A DNA stretch of 31,531 bases. Source: a virus. Shown in pieces: positions 16,255 through 24,573 of this stretch. Within the stretch, counting starts at the first letter, position 1; the number at the start of each line of letters is the position of its first letter. Both the position numbers and the translations under genes were made by a program. The stretch is taken from positions 1 to 31,531 of the IMG/VR virus record IMGVR_UViG_3300045136_000451; one strand, given 5' to 3'. Below the pieces are notes generated by a model, which saw nothing but the letters and a program-made list of their open reading frames with translations, was not told the DNA's origin and made no database searches.

Positions 16255-17870
16255 CACGCGCCCCCCGCGGCCATGGCCGGCGCCAGGTTGCCCACCGCCT
16301 GCGCCAGCACGGGCGACGCCAGCGCCGCCTCGGCCGATCGCCGCTCGGCCGCCGCCGCCTCGCGCGCCGCCAGCTCCTCGGCCGTCGGGATCAGATCGGC
16401 CGGCACGCCGCCGCGCTCGGCCAGCCACGGCCCGACGCGGTCCAGCGCGACGCCGCGCGCGATGATGTCCTGCCCGATCGGCCCGAGGCTCGTGGCCCCG
16501 GCGAGGAAGCCCATGACCGCCTGCACATCCGCGCGGTCCTGCGCCTGCGCCAGCGGGCTGACGGCGCGGACGCGCACCTCGTCCGCGCGCAGCAGCTCGG
16601 CCAGCCCCGCGAAGCGCTCGCCCGACAGCAGCCCCGCCTCGTCCAGAATGTCGGCCACCCGCACCACCAGCGGCTGCACCGCATCCGCCTGCAGGCGGCC
16701 GAAGGCGCCGGTGTCCTGCTGGAACAGCCGCATCCGCTCCATGATCTCGGTCGCCGTGATGCCGGTCTGGATCTCGGGTGGCAGCGGCGTGTCGAACATC
16801 GTCTGCCGGATCGAGACCTGCAGCCGCTCCATCAGCTCCCGCGCCACGGCGAAATCCGCGGCCGCACGCAACGGCGCGATCGAGGGGCCGGCCGCGCCGC
16901 CATTGCTCCTGACCGGGATCACCGCGCCCGGCTGGATGCGGATGGCGGCCGGGTTGATCACCCCGTCATCCGCCACCGTCCACACGCCATAGACGGCGAG
17001 CGAGGCGGCGGCCAGCGTCAGCTCCATCAGCTTGTTCAGCACCCGGATGTCCGGCAGGGCGGCCGCCAGCGGGCCCCGCCCATGCGCCTCGCCCGGCGAT
17101 TTGCTCCAGCGCGTGACGATCCAGGGGCTGGTGCGGTAGCGCCGCTCGGCGATCACCTCCCACTCGCCGCGCTCGGCGATGGTCATGCGCCAGCGGTCTT
17201 CCTCAGGGTCGTAGACGGTCGCCTGAAGCAGCTCGACCGGCCGCTCCGGATCCTCGCGCGCCAGCTCGGCGATCCGCCGCGGCAGCACCCCGTCCGGATA
17301 GGTGCGGCCAACCAGCCGCGCCGGGATGGACTGCCGCACGAACACCCCCTCGACGGTGCCGAGCGGGCCTTCGTCGAACGCGACCAGCCCCGACGGCACC
17401 GCCTGGAAGCGCAGCAGCGGCGCGCCCGGGCGGCGCGTCGCCTGGCGGCCGTTTTCGACGAGCAGGGTGCCGACGCCCGCCGCGAGATCGAGCGCCCATT
17501 CGTTGATCACCTGGTCGAAGTTGCTCGCGTGGATCTGCGCGAACATCAGATCGGTCGCGGCTTCCAGGTCGCGCGCCACGTCGCCGGCATCGCGCCGCGC
17601 CATCTCGGGCGGCAGCGCCAGCATCGCCCAGCGCTGCTGCGGCGGGAACAGCGCCTGCTGCAGGCGGTTGGCGAACCGCCCGGCGGCGATGACGGCGGTG
17701 CTGTCATACACCCGCGGCGCCTGGCGGTCCTGGCCGAGGCCGTAGGCGCGCCAGGCGTCGCGCTCCGGCATGGCGAAGGCGTAGATGTCGCGCATCAGGG
17801 CGGCGAAGGCCTGGCGCTTCTGCTCCGCCGCCTCGGCGCGCTTCTTCAGCGCGGAATCGAGCTCGGCCAT
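16254..17870 (-). CDS. Portal protein (head-tail connector, T7 gp8-like)
   Basis: 538 aa, close to the usual 500-560 aa of podovirus connectors. Characteristic segments are an N-terminal helical region with MPERDAW, the motif RVYDSTAVIAAGRFANRLQQALFPPQQRW, GVGTLLVEN, then YRTSPWIVTRWSK near the middle and GRGPLAAALPDIRVLNKL. These match the T7-type 'head-to-tail joining protein' family. By family, twelve copies form the ring at one vertex through which DNA is packaged and ejected, and which binds terminase and tail tubular A. The start overlaps the stop of the coiled-coil gene by one base. Confidence 0.92.
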   Translation of the reverse strand: MAELDSALKKRAEAAEQKRQAFAALMRDIYAFAMPERDAWRAYGLGQDRQAPRVYDSTAVIAAGRFANRLQQALFPPQQRWAMLALPPEMARRDAGDVARDLEAATDLMFAQIHASNFDQVINEWALDLAAGVGTLLVENGRQATRRPGAPLLRFQAVPSGLVAFDEGPLGTVEGVFVRQSIPARLVGRTYPDGVLPRRIAELAREDPERPVELLQATVYDPEEDRWRMTIAERGEWEVIAERRYRTSPWIVTRWSKSPGEAHGRGPLAAALPDIRVLNKLMELTLAAASLAVYGVWTVADDGVINPAAIRIQPGAVIPVRSNGGAAGPSIAPLRAAADFAVARELMERLQVSIRQTMFDTPLPPEIQTGITATEIMERMRLFQQDTGAFGRLQADAVQPLVVRVADILDEAGLLSGERFAGLAELLRADEVRVRAVSPLAQAQDRADVQAVMGFLAGATSLGPIGQDIIARGVALDRVGPWLAERGGVPADLIPTAEELAAREAAAAERRSAEAALASPVLAQAVGNLAPAMAAGGA

Positions 17871-18133
17871 CAGCCGCCAAGCCGGGCCTGCAGCGGCTGG
17901 TCGGCCGTGCCCGTCTCCGCCCCGGCCAGCAGCAGCGCCCGCCCGCGCAGCCGCGCGGCGCGGGCGGCGGCGGCGCTCTGCTCGCGCAGCTTCCGCGCCG
18001 CGTCCTGCGCGGCCAGCCGGTCCTGCTGCTGGCGCAGCAACTCCTCCTGCTGGCGCAGCAACTCCTCCTGCCGGCGCAGCGACGCCTGCTGGGCGCTGGT
18101 GTCGATCTTCGGGGTTCGGAACAGGCCGCCCAT
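17870..18133 (-). CDS. Small coiled-coil protein with heptad repeats
   Basis: 87 aa. After a short head (MGGLFRTPKID) comes a long helix built from repeated seven-residue units (RRQEELL RQQEELL RQQQDRL), then a basic Ala/Arg-rich tail. The DNA shows the same repeat as a 21-bp tandem unit (18026-18081). It sits immediately before the portal gene and overlaps both neighbours by one base. I do not recognise a family. Small proteins with a GGLF..P start are common next to portal or head-completion genes in tailed phages, so a virion role is possible. Confidence 0.62.
   Translation of the reverse strand: MGGLFRTPKIDTSAQQASLRRQEELLRQQEELLRQQQDRLAAQDAARKLREQSAAAARAARLRGRALLLAGAETGTADQPLQARLGG
18026..18081. 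repeat. 21-bp tandem repeat coding for coiled-coil heptads
   Basis: The unit CTGCTGGCGCAGCAACTCCT occurs exactly at 18026 and 18047 (period 21). A diverged third start lies at 18068 (CTGCCGGCGCAGCG). It encodes the LLRQQEE heptads of the overlapping gene. The unit is in frame, so copy number can change without breaking the protein. Confidence 0.75.
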
Positions 18134-18564
18134 CACGCGATCCTCCACTCCGGATAGGGGGAAAGCGGCCGCGCGCCGATCCGGATCAGCGCGCGGCGCA
18201 ACTGGCGCGGCGTCACCACGCGCCAGTCGAGCAGGCCGAGGCGGGCTTTCACCGCCTCGACGCAGGTCAAGGGGCCGCGCCACGCGGCGCCCCTCGGGTA
18301 AGCGGGCGGCACGACGCGCAGCGCCTCGGCCTCCCACGCCCACATCAGCCCGCGCGCGGCGTCCTCGGCCGTCAGCCCATGGCCGACAGGCTCGATGGCG
18401 AGGTGCCGCCCCTGGTGGTCGAGCGACAGCGCGACGGGCCCCGCCTGCCACAGCGCGATGACATGCACGCGCGCCGCGTCCAGCAGCCGGTGCCACCAGC
18501 GCGGCCGAGCCGCGGCGGCGCGCGGCACGAACACGACGAACACCTCGGCCGCGGTCTCGCTCAT
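18133..18564 (-). CDS. Conserved phage protein, possible permuted NlpC/P60 (papain-like) fold
   Basis: 143 aa from MSETAAEV at 18564, ending in a TGATG overlap with the next gene. An early segment WWHRLLDAARVHVIALW carries a histidine followed by a hydrophobic strand. A later segment GPLTCVEAVKARLGLLDWRVVTPRQL carries a single conserved-looking cysteine (about residue 101) in a C-V-E-x-V-K context. His before Cys is the order in circularly permuted NlpC/P60-type enzymes (the LRAT/YiiX kind), and I associate this C-VK-LG-TP-L pattern with phage proteins near terminase genes. The substrate and any activity are unknown. Confidence 0.55.
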   Translation of the reverse strand: MSETAAEVFVVFVPRAAAARPRWWHRLLDAARVHVIALWQAGPVALSLDHQGRHLAIEPVGHGLTAEDAARGLMWAWEAEALRVVPPAYPRGAAWRGPLTCVEAVKARLGLLDWRVVTPRQLRRALIRIGARPLSPYPEWRIA

Positions 18565-18571
18565 GCCCCGC

Positions 18572-18916
18572 TCACCGCGTCCCCGCCGGCCGCGTCGGGG
18601 CGCCGCTCTGGGTGTGGCGCCACTGGTCGTGGGCCGCCCAGAACTGGCGCAGCACGGTCCCCGCATGCTCGGCCGGGGTCTGGCCATGCGCCTCGGCGCG
18701 GGCGCAGAGCCAGGCCGCGAAATGCGCGTCCAGCAGCACCGTCACCGGGGTCAGGTCCGGCGGCGGCTGCACGGGGGCGGGCTCCCGCGGCGCGGGCGCC
18801 GGTGTGGCTGCGGCAAGGCTGGGCATCATGCCCGCCTGGTGGTCGTCGAGCGGCGCCGGCGCGGCGCGGCGGGCGGGGCCCTTGGCAGGCGGATCGGCCA
18901 CGGTGTCGTCCTCCAT
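18572..18916 (-). CDS. Small protein with RHH-like C-terminal domain
   Basis: 114 aa from the second of two adjacent ATGs, chosen because AGGAG lies six bases before it; the first ATG (18919) would add one Met. Residues 1-60 are Pro/Ala-rich and probably disordered. Residues ~62-105 (LTPVTVLLDAHFAAWLCARAEAHGQTPAEHAGTVL) read as a strand followed by two helices, the layout of ribbon-helix-helix DNA-binding proteins. It directly follows the large terminase gene by ten bases. A DNA-binding role in packaging or regulation is possible. I cannot name a family. Confidence 0.55.
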   Translation of the reverse strand: MEDDTVADPPAKGPARRAAPAPLDDHQAGMMPSLAAATPAPAPREPAPVQPPPDLTPVTVLLDAHFAAWLCARAEAHGQTPAEHAGTVLRQFWAAHDQWRHTQSGAPTRPAGTR

Positions 18917-18926
18917 CATGTTCTCC

Positions 18927-20363
18927 TCACAAAAACGGGTTGAAGCCGGTCTCGATCCGCATCGGCGCCAGCCGTTGCATGTCCGCACGGGTGCGGCCCA
19001 TCACCTCGTGGAACGCCCCGCCATCCAGCAGCGCGTACTGGTCCGCGTCCGCCAGGTGGCTCGCCCAGTTCTTCAGCGGCCGCTCGCCGCGACGTCCCGC
19101 CGTCACCTGCCACTGGTAGTCGCGGCTGTAGGCCTGCAGCGTGTAGCGGCAGCTGGGACAGATCAGCAGCCCCGGCGTGCGCCCGTCGATCATCCGCGTC
19201 ATCGGCAGCCGCACCGCCTCCAGCCGCACCGACAGGCTGTTGGTCGGCGCCGGGCGGAACCGCACGCCCGACACGCGGGAGACGATGGCGATCCAGTCCT
19301 CCTCGCCATTGGCGCGGTCGGCGCCGTAGGCGGCCGACGGGTCGGCCAGGCCATGCACCGGCAGGCCGCGGAACTTCTCGGCCAGGATGCGTGCCACCGC
19401 CTCCCCGAAGCGGGTCGGGCCGGTCACGCTGTTGTGCTCGCGCGCATGCGTCGTCAGCTCGGCGAGCTTGCGCCACTGCCCATCCGGCATCTGCTGCCAG
19501 AACCCGGCGGCCGGCGAGCCGCCGGCATCCGCGCCGACCACCACCGGCCGCCCCGGATGCGGCGTGAGCGGCGCGGGCGCCACGTGCAAATCCGGGTTGA
19601 ACTCCGGCCATACGGCCTCGGCGCCTTTGGCCAGGCCGGGGATGTTCTCGATGCGCCGCCGCCGCTCGAAGGCGCTCATCGTCAGCGCCTGCGCCGCGTA
19701 CCAGTCGCGCCCCAGGACCGCGATGTTCTCGGCGGCGTCCGACAGGCCCGAGGGCTGGCGGAACAGCACATGGCCGGGCTTCGGATCGTCGATGAAGTCC
19801 TCGATGATCCAGTTTCCCGCCTCGGGCGCGTTGCAGGTGCCCCAGACGCGCTTCGGGTTGCGCTCCAGCGTCTCGGGCGGGTAGCGCCCGCAGCGCCCGC
19901 GCACCCAGCGCAGAATGTCGGGCGGCGCCAGATCCACCTCGTCCACATAGGCGAAGCTGCCCTCCCACCCGCGCATCGCCTCCTCCACGCGCAGGTCGCC
20001 GAGCGCGATGAACTCGGTGCGCATCTCGACGATGCCGCCCTTCGGGTGCGGCAGCACGATCTCATGCGTCGCCGGCTCGCCCTTGCCGCCGCGCCAGGTG
20101 CCGGCGGCGCGCGGAAACCAGCGCTGCCAGCTTTCCATGGTGGTCTTCTCGAGGTCCTTCAGCAGCCGCCGGATCAGCGCGAACTTCACCCGCGTGACAC
20201 CCGGCGCGGTGCGCGGCCAGGCATAGGCCTGCACCACGCCGCGCAGGATGCCGGAGGTGGTCTTGCCCGAGCCCTCCGGCCCCATCAGCACGGCGATCGG
20301 CGCGTCGGACGCGATGAACGCCTCCGCCACCGGCCCCGGCGCCGTCAGCTTCGGCACCGTCAT
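18927..20363 (-). CDS. terL: Terminase large subunit
   Basis: 478 aa. The N-terminal ATPase has a Walker A at 28-35 (GPEGSGKT) and a Walker B with the catalytic acid at 138-144 (AYVDEVD). RRLLKDLEKTTMESW lies between them. The C-terminal nuclease has the RNase H-like acids: D279 in GADAGGS, D341 in GLADPSA and D439/D441 in LADADQY. It packages DNA into the head through the portal and cuts concatemers. The length is typical. It overlaps the upstream helicase-like gene (ATGA). The start at 20363 leaves about 27 residues before Walker A, as expected. Confidence 0.95.
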   Translation of the reverse strand: MTVPKLTAPGPVAEAFIASDAPIAVLMGPEGSGKTTSGILRGVVQAYAWPRTAPGVTRVKFALIRRLLKDLEKTTMESWQRWFPRAAGTWRGGKGEPATHEIVLPHPKGGIVEMRTEFIALGDLRVEEAMRGWEGSFAYVDEVDLAPPDILRWVRGRCGRYPPETLERNPKRVWGTCNAPEAGNWIIEDFIDDPKPGHVLFRQPSGLSDAAENIAVLGRDWYAAQALTMSAFERRRRIENIPGLAKGAEAVWPEFNPDLHVAPAPLTPHPGRPVVVGADAGGSPAAGFWQQMPDGQWRKLAELTTHAREHNSVTGPTRFGEAVARILAEKFRGLPVHGLADPSAAYGADRANGEEDWIAIVSRVSGVRFRPAPTNSLSVRLEAVRLPMTRMIDGRTPGLLICPSCRYTLQAYSRDYQWQVTAGRRGERPLKNWASHLADADQYALLDGGAFHEVMGRTRADMQRLAPMRIETGFNPFL

Positions 20364-22282
20364 TCGATGGCGCTCCCGCCGATCCGGTCGCCGCCATCCA
20401 GCACCAGGGCCAGCGGCACCAGCACGCAGCGGCTGGCCGGGCCGCCGAAGCGCATCTCGCGCCCCTTGATCGCCCCCTCGGCCGTTTCCAGCGCCGCCTT
20501 CCAGCCGCCCGAGGTGCCCGAGGCCTTGGCATAGTGGCTGCGGCGGAACACCGCGTCATTCAGCGCGGCGTGGGAGTTGGCGACCGCCAGCCACCCCGCC
20601 ACCCGCCCGTCGCCGTCCGGCGCCGGGTCGAGGCGCGGGTCACTCCGCCAATGGCGCAGCACGCGCTTGCGCTCGTCCAGCATCGGCACCACGCGCAGGC
20701 CATAGCCGGCGAGCACGCGCGCCGCGTCGTCCCGGTCCGGCGCCGGCGCCACCTGGTCCTCCCCGCCATCCGGGTCGCGCCACACCCGCTCCATCGCCGC
20801 CACCGCGATCAGGTGGCCGAGCGTGCGCTGCTGCCCGCCGCGATAGGACGGCACGATGGTGGAGGTGATGAGCTCGAGGCAGCGCTGCCACTCCGGCAGC
20901 TCCTCGGCCCGGTCGGACAGCGTGGCCTCGGCCACCTGCTCGGCCAGCTCCGCCATGGTGTCGCTGTCCGGCGAGACGTCGTGCAGCGCCACATCCTGCG
21001 CGCAGAGCAGGATGCCGAACTGCTCCGGCGCGCGCCCCGGCATGCCGGCCCGCTTCAGCGCCGCCTGCCAGCGCGGCAGCTCGGCCAGGAAGCGCGGCCA
21101 CTGGTCCACCATGCGGCGGAACAACTGCCGCCCGAGCAGGCCAAGCCGCGTCTCGCCCATGGCCGGGGGCGCCGCGTCGACCGGCAGCGGCCGCATCTGC
21201 AGCAGCAGCATGCGCGACAGGTCCTGCGCCGTCATGGCAGGGCGCAGGATGGAGTTGACGAAGCCCATGAACCGCACGGTGAAGGACGCGGTGCCGTGCT
21301 CGCTCGTGCCGCGCAGCGCCCTGGTGCCGGTCGCGGCGGCGCGCATCAACTCGACCAGCGAGCGCACCCGTTCCGGCGTCTCGCCCGCCTCGGCGTCGTC
21401 GAACAGCACCGCCAGGCTGTCGTCGCGCAGTGTCGAGCGCACGCCGGCCGCCGTGGTGTCGCCGGTCAGGATGCAGCCCGAGGGCTCGTGCAGCAGCCGC
21501 GCGATGTAGCGCGTCAGGGTGGATTTGCCGGCCGCGCGCGGCCCGGTCACCCAGGCATGCGGCCGGTGTTCCAGCGCCCCGGCCAGGAAGGACGCGCACA
21601 CCCAGCCGAGCAGCAGCCGCGGGTCGATCTCCGGCCGCCCCCAGGCCCACCGGCCGAGGTCGGCCAACACCGCCGCCGCCGGCCCGCCAGCGCCGCCCGG
21701 CTGCGGCTCGCTGGCCGGGCGCACGCGGTCCGGGCCGCGCGGATACACCCAGCGCCCGCGCTTGCCGACGGGCAGTTCCTGACCGCGCACCTCCAGCGCG
21801 TCGCCATGGTGCAGCACCAGGTCGTCATCCTGGCCGCGCCACACGCCGCGCCCGCGCACCCGGCCATGCGGGTCGAACGGCCCCTCCGCGGCACAGGCCG
21901 CCATCAGGTCCCGCGCCACCGCGTCGGGGCGGAAATCCGTCACCACAAGCCGGTCTGGCTCGCCGTCCTCGGACTTGAGCCGCACCGTCTTGGCCCAGGC
22001 TTTCTTCGCGTTCTGGCAGTATTCGGAATAAGGGGCGAACAGCCCCATGATCGTGTTCTTGTTGTGCGATTTCTGCGGGACCGACCGCAACTGCCTGACG
22101 GCGTCCAGATACCAGCAGAGGTCGCCCTGCACGCCAAGCGCGACGACCGGGCAGTCGTCCGGCAGATGGCCGCCGCCCGGCGGCCTCCACGCCTCGCCGG
22201 CCTCGCGCAGGTGGCTGGCGATGATGCCGCTGCGGATCGGCGTCACCTTGGTGACCCGGTCCGGTTTTTCCGCGTTGCTCAT
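20360..22282 (-). CDS. P-loop replication protein, helicase-like
   Basis: 640 aa. A central ATPase domain has a Walker A at 247-255 (GPRAAGKST) and a Walker B at 292-296 (VLFDD), followed by ETPERVRSLVELMRAAATGT and a conserved-looking MGFVNSILRPA segment. The N-terminal ~200 residues begin with a motif-poor region including KSHNKNTIMGLF and WRGQDDDLVLHHGD. This arrangement fits phage replicative helicases used with a separate Toprim primase, which is encoded two genes upstream. I cannot tell hexameric SF3-type from other AAA+ types by eye. The start and stop overlap neighbours by ATGA. Confidence 0.7.
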   Translation of the reverse strand: MSNAEKPDRVTKVTPIRSGIIASHLREAGEAWRPPGGGHLPDDCPVVALGVQGDLCWYLDAVRQLRSVPQKSHNKNTIMGLFAPYSEYCQNAKKAWAKTVRLKSEDGEPDRLVVTDFRPDAVARDLMAACAAEGPFDPHGRVRGRGVWRGQDDDLVLHHGDALEVRGQELPVGKRGRWVYPRGPDRVRPASEPQPGGAGGPAAAVLADLGRWAWGRPEIDPRLLLGWVCASFLAGALEHRPHAWVTGPRAAGKSTLTRYIARLLHEPSGCILTGDTTAAGVRSTLRDDSLAVLFDDAEAGETPERVRSLVELMRAAATGTRALRGTSEHGTASFTVRFMGFVNSILRPAMTAQDLSRMLLLQMRPLPVDAAPPAMGETRLGLLGRQLFRRMVDQWPRFLAELPRWQAALKRAGMPGRAPEQFGILLCAQDVALHDVSPDSDTMAELAEQVAEATLSDRAEELPEWQRCLELITSTIVPSYRGGQQRTLGHLIAVAAMERVWRDPDGGEDQVAPAPDRDDAARVLAGYGLRVVPMLDERKRVLRHWRSDPRLDPAPDGDGRVAGWLAVANSHAALNDAVFRRSHYAKASGTSGGWKAALETAEGAIKGREMRFGGPASRCVLVPLALVLDGGDRIGGSAIE

Positions 22283-22698
22283 GCCGGGTATGTCCTGCGT
22301 GGCAGTTCGAAATGCGGCCCGTCCGGGAAGGAGGGCCAGTCGCCGCCCCAGATCAGCGGCACGCCGAGCTCCTTGGCGGCCGCCTTCATCGCGTCGCCGA
22401 GGATGTGGAACAGCGGCCAGTCCCAGCGCACCCGCCCGTCGAGCGTCAGCCCGAGGTCCACCGCGTGCCCGGTCAGATGGCGGGAGTTCAGCGTCCGCGA
22501 CGCCCCGGCCGCCTTCAGCGCCGCCTGGCGCTCCGGTGTCCGCAGCCCTTCGATGACGAACAGCCGCAGCCCCGGGCGGCCGAGGCCGTTCCGCTTCGCC
22601 CGCGCGACCACCAGCACGAGGTCCGGATGCACGCCGCGCAGCCGCTCCACATCGCGCGCCGTCAGGTCGCCAGCCGCGACCCCGCTCAGCACTGTCAT
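22279..22698 (-). CDS. Endolysin, M15 family peptidase (L-Ala-D-Glu or D-Ala-D-Ala type)
   Basis: 139 aa from MTVLSGVAAG at 22698 (ATGA overlap with the primase gene). It contains the zinc-binding set of the VanY/M15C peptidases: SRHLTGHAVDLG with H74 and D81, and a distal PHFE with H129. The family hydrolyses peptide cross-links of peptidoglycan. There is no signal peptide, so export would depend on a holin. The gene is placed between the primase and helicase genes, about 9 kb of DNA away from the holin-like cassette, which is an unusual split. The length matches phage endolysins of this family (about 130-150 aa). Confidence 0.9.
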   Translation of the reverse strand: MTVLSGVAAGDLTARDVERLRGVHPDLVLVVARAKRNGLGRPGLRLFVIEGLRTPERQAALKAAGASRTLNSRHLTGHAVDLGLTLDGRVRWDWPLFHILGDAMKAAAKELGVPLIWGGDWPSFPDGPHFELPRRTYPA

Positions 22699-23741
22699 GC
22701 CGCCTGTCCCTCCCGGATGTGCCAGTCGTTGAAGTCCTTGAAGCCCTCGGGCGGCAGCGCCTCGCGCACGCTCCGCCCCTCGGCGCGGTAGCGGGCGATG
22801 GCCTTGCCGCGCGCCGCCAGCACGCCCGGGTTCTCGCCGTCGCGGTCGCAGCACAGCACCACGGTGCCGATCGCCGGCGGCAGCGCGACGCCGCCGAGGT
22901 TGCCGGCCGAGATGCAGGCGATGACGCGCCAGTCCGGGCAATGGAGCGCGATGGTCAGCGCGTCCTCGATGCCCTCGGCGATCGCCACGGTGTCGCCTTC
23001 CGGCGCCTCGCGGAGCGGCCGGCCCGAGGCCCCGCGCCACAGCGGGATGCAGCCCCCCGCGTGCTGGCCGAGCACCTTCTTCGGCGCGCGGATGGGCGCC
23101 TTGCCCCAGCCGCCGCCCGGCCGCGGCGCGAGGTAGGTGCGGTGCACCCCGATGAACTCGCCGCCCTGCTGGATGGCCGCCAGCATGGCCGGGTGTTCGC
23201 CGGCGCGCTCGGCGCACCATACGGCCGGGTGGAAGCGCAGCGCCCCCGGCGCGCGGCCGAGATCGGCCAGCCGGATGCCCCGGCCAGCCAGGTAGGCGTC
23301 GGCCGGCGTGCCCGGGATCGGCTGGCCGGCCAGCCACAGCGCGAGGCCCTTGCCGCGGCGGCGCTCGGCCCGCTCGGCCTGGCGCGCGGCCTCGGCGGCC
23401 ATGTCGCGCGGCGGCGGCGCCACCCCGGCAGGCGGCGCGTGGCCGATGCCGAGCCAGGCGCGGGCGAAGCGGAGCGCCGCGACGCGGTCGCCCCGGAACC
23501 GGGCGTGGGAGATCAGCTCGACCAGGTCGCCGGAGACGCCGGACTGGAAGTCCGCCCACACCCCCGCCTTGGGCCCGGTGAGGCACACCGACACGCCCCG
23601 CCCCGGCCGCCCCGAGAGGTCGCCGCACACCCACTCGCGCCCTTCCCGCCGGCCGCCGGGCAGCAGCTCGCGCACCAGGGCCTCGACCCGCGCGGCCAGC
23701 ATGGCAGCGATCTCCGCGATCGAGTGCAGCGCCCGCGCCAT
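22695..23741 (-). CDS. Toprim-domain primase-like protein
   Basis: 348 aa, starting at MARALHSIAEIA, where the start overlaps the upstream stop (TGATG). The first ~100 residues resemble the N-terminal part of phage primases (EWVCGDLSGRPG, VWADFQSGVSGDLVELI), though only two cysteines are seen and no full zinc finger. Residues ~250-345 form a Toprim domain: AEGIEDALTI with E256, then LCCDRDGE with the DxD acids near 299-301, ending FKDFNDWH, typical of the family. It would make RNA primers for the helicase-like protein downstream. This is the DUF7146/Toprim type common in prophages. Confidence 0.82.
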   Translation of the reverse strand: MARALHSIAEIAAMLAARVEALVRELLPGGRREGREWVCGDLSGRPGRGVSVCLTGPKAGVWADFQSGVSGDLVELISHARFRGDRVAALRFARAWLGIGHAPPAGVAPPPRDMAAEAARQAERAERRRGKGLALWLAGQPIPGTPADAYLAGRGIRLADLGRAPGALRFHPAVWCAERAGEHPAMLAAIQQGGEFIGVHRTYLAPRPGGGWGKAPIRAPKKVLGQHAGGCIPLWRGASGRPLREAPEGDTVAIAEGIEDALTIALHCPDWRVIACISAGNLGGVALPPAIGTVVLCCDRDGENPGVLAARGKAIARYRAEGRSVREALPPEGFKDFNDWHIREGQAA

Positions 23742-24106
23742 CACCCCCGCCCCCGGGGCCGCGCGGCCTGGGTGCCCGCCTCGCGCCGACCCTGCCAATG
23801 TTGAACGGTCCCGTGCGCGGAGGCGGCGGCAACGGGGCGGCGCGCGTCCGGGGGGGTGCCCGGGCGCCCCCCCGGGGGGGTCGCGCCGCCGCGAGCGCCC
23901 GGCGCCGCCACCGCCTGGCCGACCGAACCGGCCGAGCCGGCGCCGAGCTGGTCGAGCCCGGCCAGGCGCCCCGCGCCGTACCCGAGCTGCTCCGCCTCGC
24001 CGCCCGGCGCTCCCGACTGATCCGCAATCAGCTGCCGCAGACGCGCCGAGGCCTTGAGCGACCGCGCCTTTCGCCACGCCCTCAGAGAGGCAGCCCTCAA
24101 AGTCAT
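23741..24106 (-). CDS. Low-complexity Ala/Gly/Pro/Arg-rich protein, unknown function
   Basis: 121 aa. The frame fits exactly between its neighbours: its ATG overlaps the preceding stop (ATGA) and its stop overlaps the primase start (TGATG). This argues that it is translated. The first ~35 residues are a basic helix (LRAASLRAWRKARSLKASARLRQL); the rest is Gly/Ala/Pro/Arg-rich and likely disordered, with plus-strand homopolymer runs of C and G in the DNA (23858-23881). I recognise no family. It may be fast-evolving or partly degenerate. Confidence 0.5.
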   Translation of the reverse strand: MTLRAASLRAWRKARSLKASARLRQLIADQSGAPGGEAEQLGYGAGRLAGLDQLGAGSAGSVGQAVAAPGARGGATPPGGRPGTPPDARRPVAAASAHGTVQHWQGRREAGTQAARPRGRG

Positions 24107-24573
24107 TCGGCCTTCCCCTCGATAACCCGTTGATCTGGCTCGTGATCGTCAAGCAGCCCGGCCGCCCGCGCCGAGGTCTCCGAGAGGACCACCTGCATCG
24201 GCACGAGAGGCGTGCCGCTGAGGTCGATCGCGGTCGCCTGCTTCTGGTGCCAGTAGGGCAGGCTGGCCTCGGCCGCGGCGCGCTTCTCCCGCAGCGCCTC
24301 GAGCCTGGTGCAGCCGAGCTCCCGCACCAGCTCCTCCACCGGCGTGGTGTAGATCGCCGCCAGGATGCCGAGCGGCGCCGGGAACCGCCGCTCCAACACC
24401 GCCAGGTAGTCCGCGCGCCGGCCCCGCGCGGCAGCGGAGGGCGCCGCCGGATGCAGCTCGACCAGCTCGGCCATCGAGAGCTGCTGGGCCTGCTGGATCG
24501 CCTGCCCGGCCTCGCGCATCGCCCGCCGCCGCGCCCGCGTGCGCCGCATCCGCTCGGCCGCGCTCAGCGCCAC
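24103..24573 (-). CDS. First gene of the leftward operon; possible small terminase subunit
   Basis: 156 aa from a GTG at 24573, chosen over more distal starts because GGGAG lies eight bases before it and the resulting ALSAAERMRRTRARRR opening is a common start for phage DNA-binding proteins. A central segment (APLGILAAIYTTPVEELVRELGCTRLEALREK) and then ASLPYWHQKQ recall small proteins paired with replication or terminase genes in alphaproteobacterial phages, some annotated as small terminase. DNA binding through the basic N-terminus is plausible. The function is not proven by any motif here. Confidence 0.6.
   Translation of the reverse strand: MALSAAERMRRTRARRRAMREAGQAIQQAQQLSMAELVELHPAAPSAAARGRRADYLAVLERRFPAPLGILAAIYTTPVEELVRELGCTRLEALREKRAAAEASLPYWHQKQATAIDLSGTPLVPMQVVLSETSARAAGLLDDHEPDQRVIEGKAE

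Noticed and set aside
15783-18461. 892-codon plus-strand frame opposite scaffold and portal
   Set aside because: Low-complexity product; the minus strand holds portal and scaffold with correct order and ribosome sites.
22695-23741. Full zinc-finger (CHC2) primase N-terminus
   Set aside because: Only two cysteines are seen in the first 60 residues, so I call only the Toprim part with confidence.
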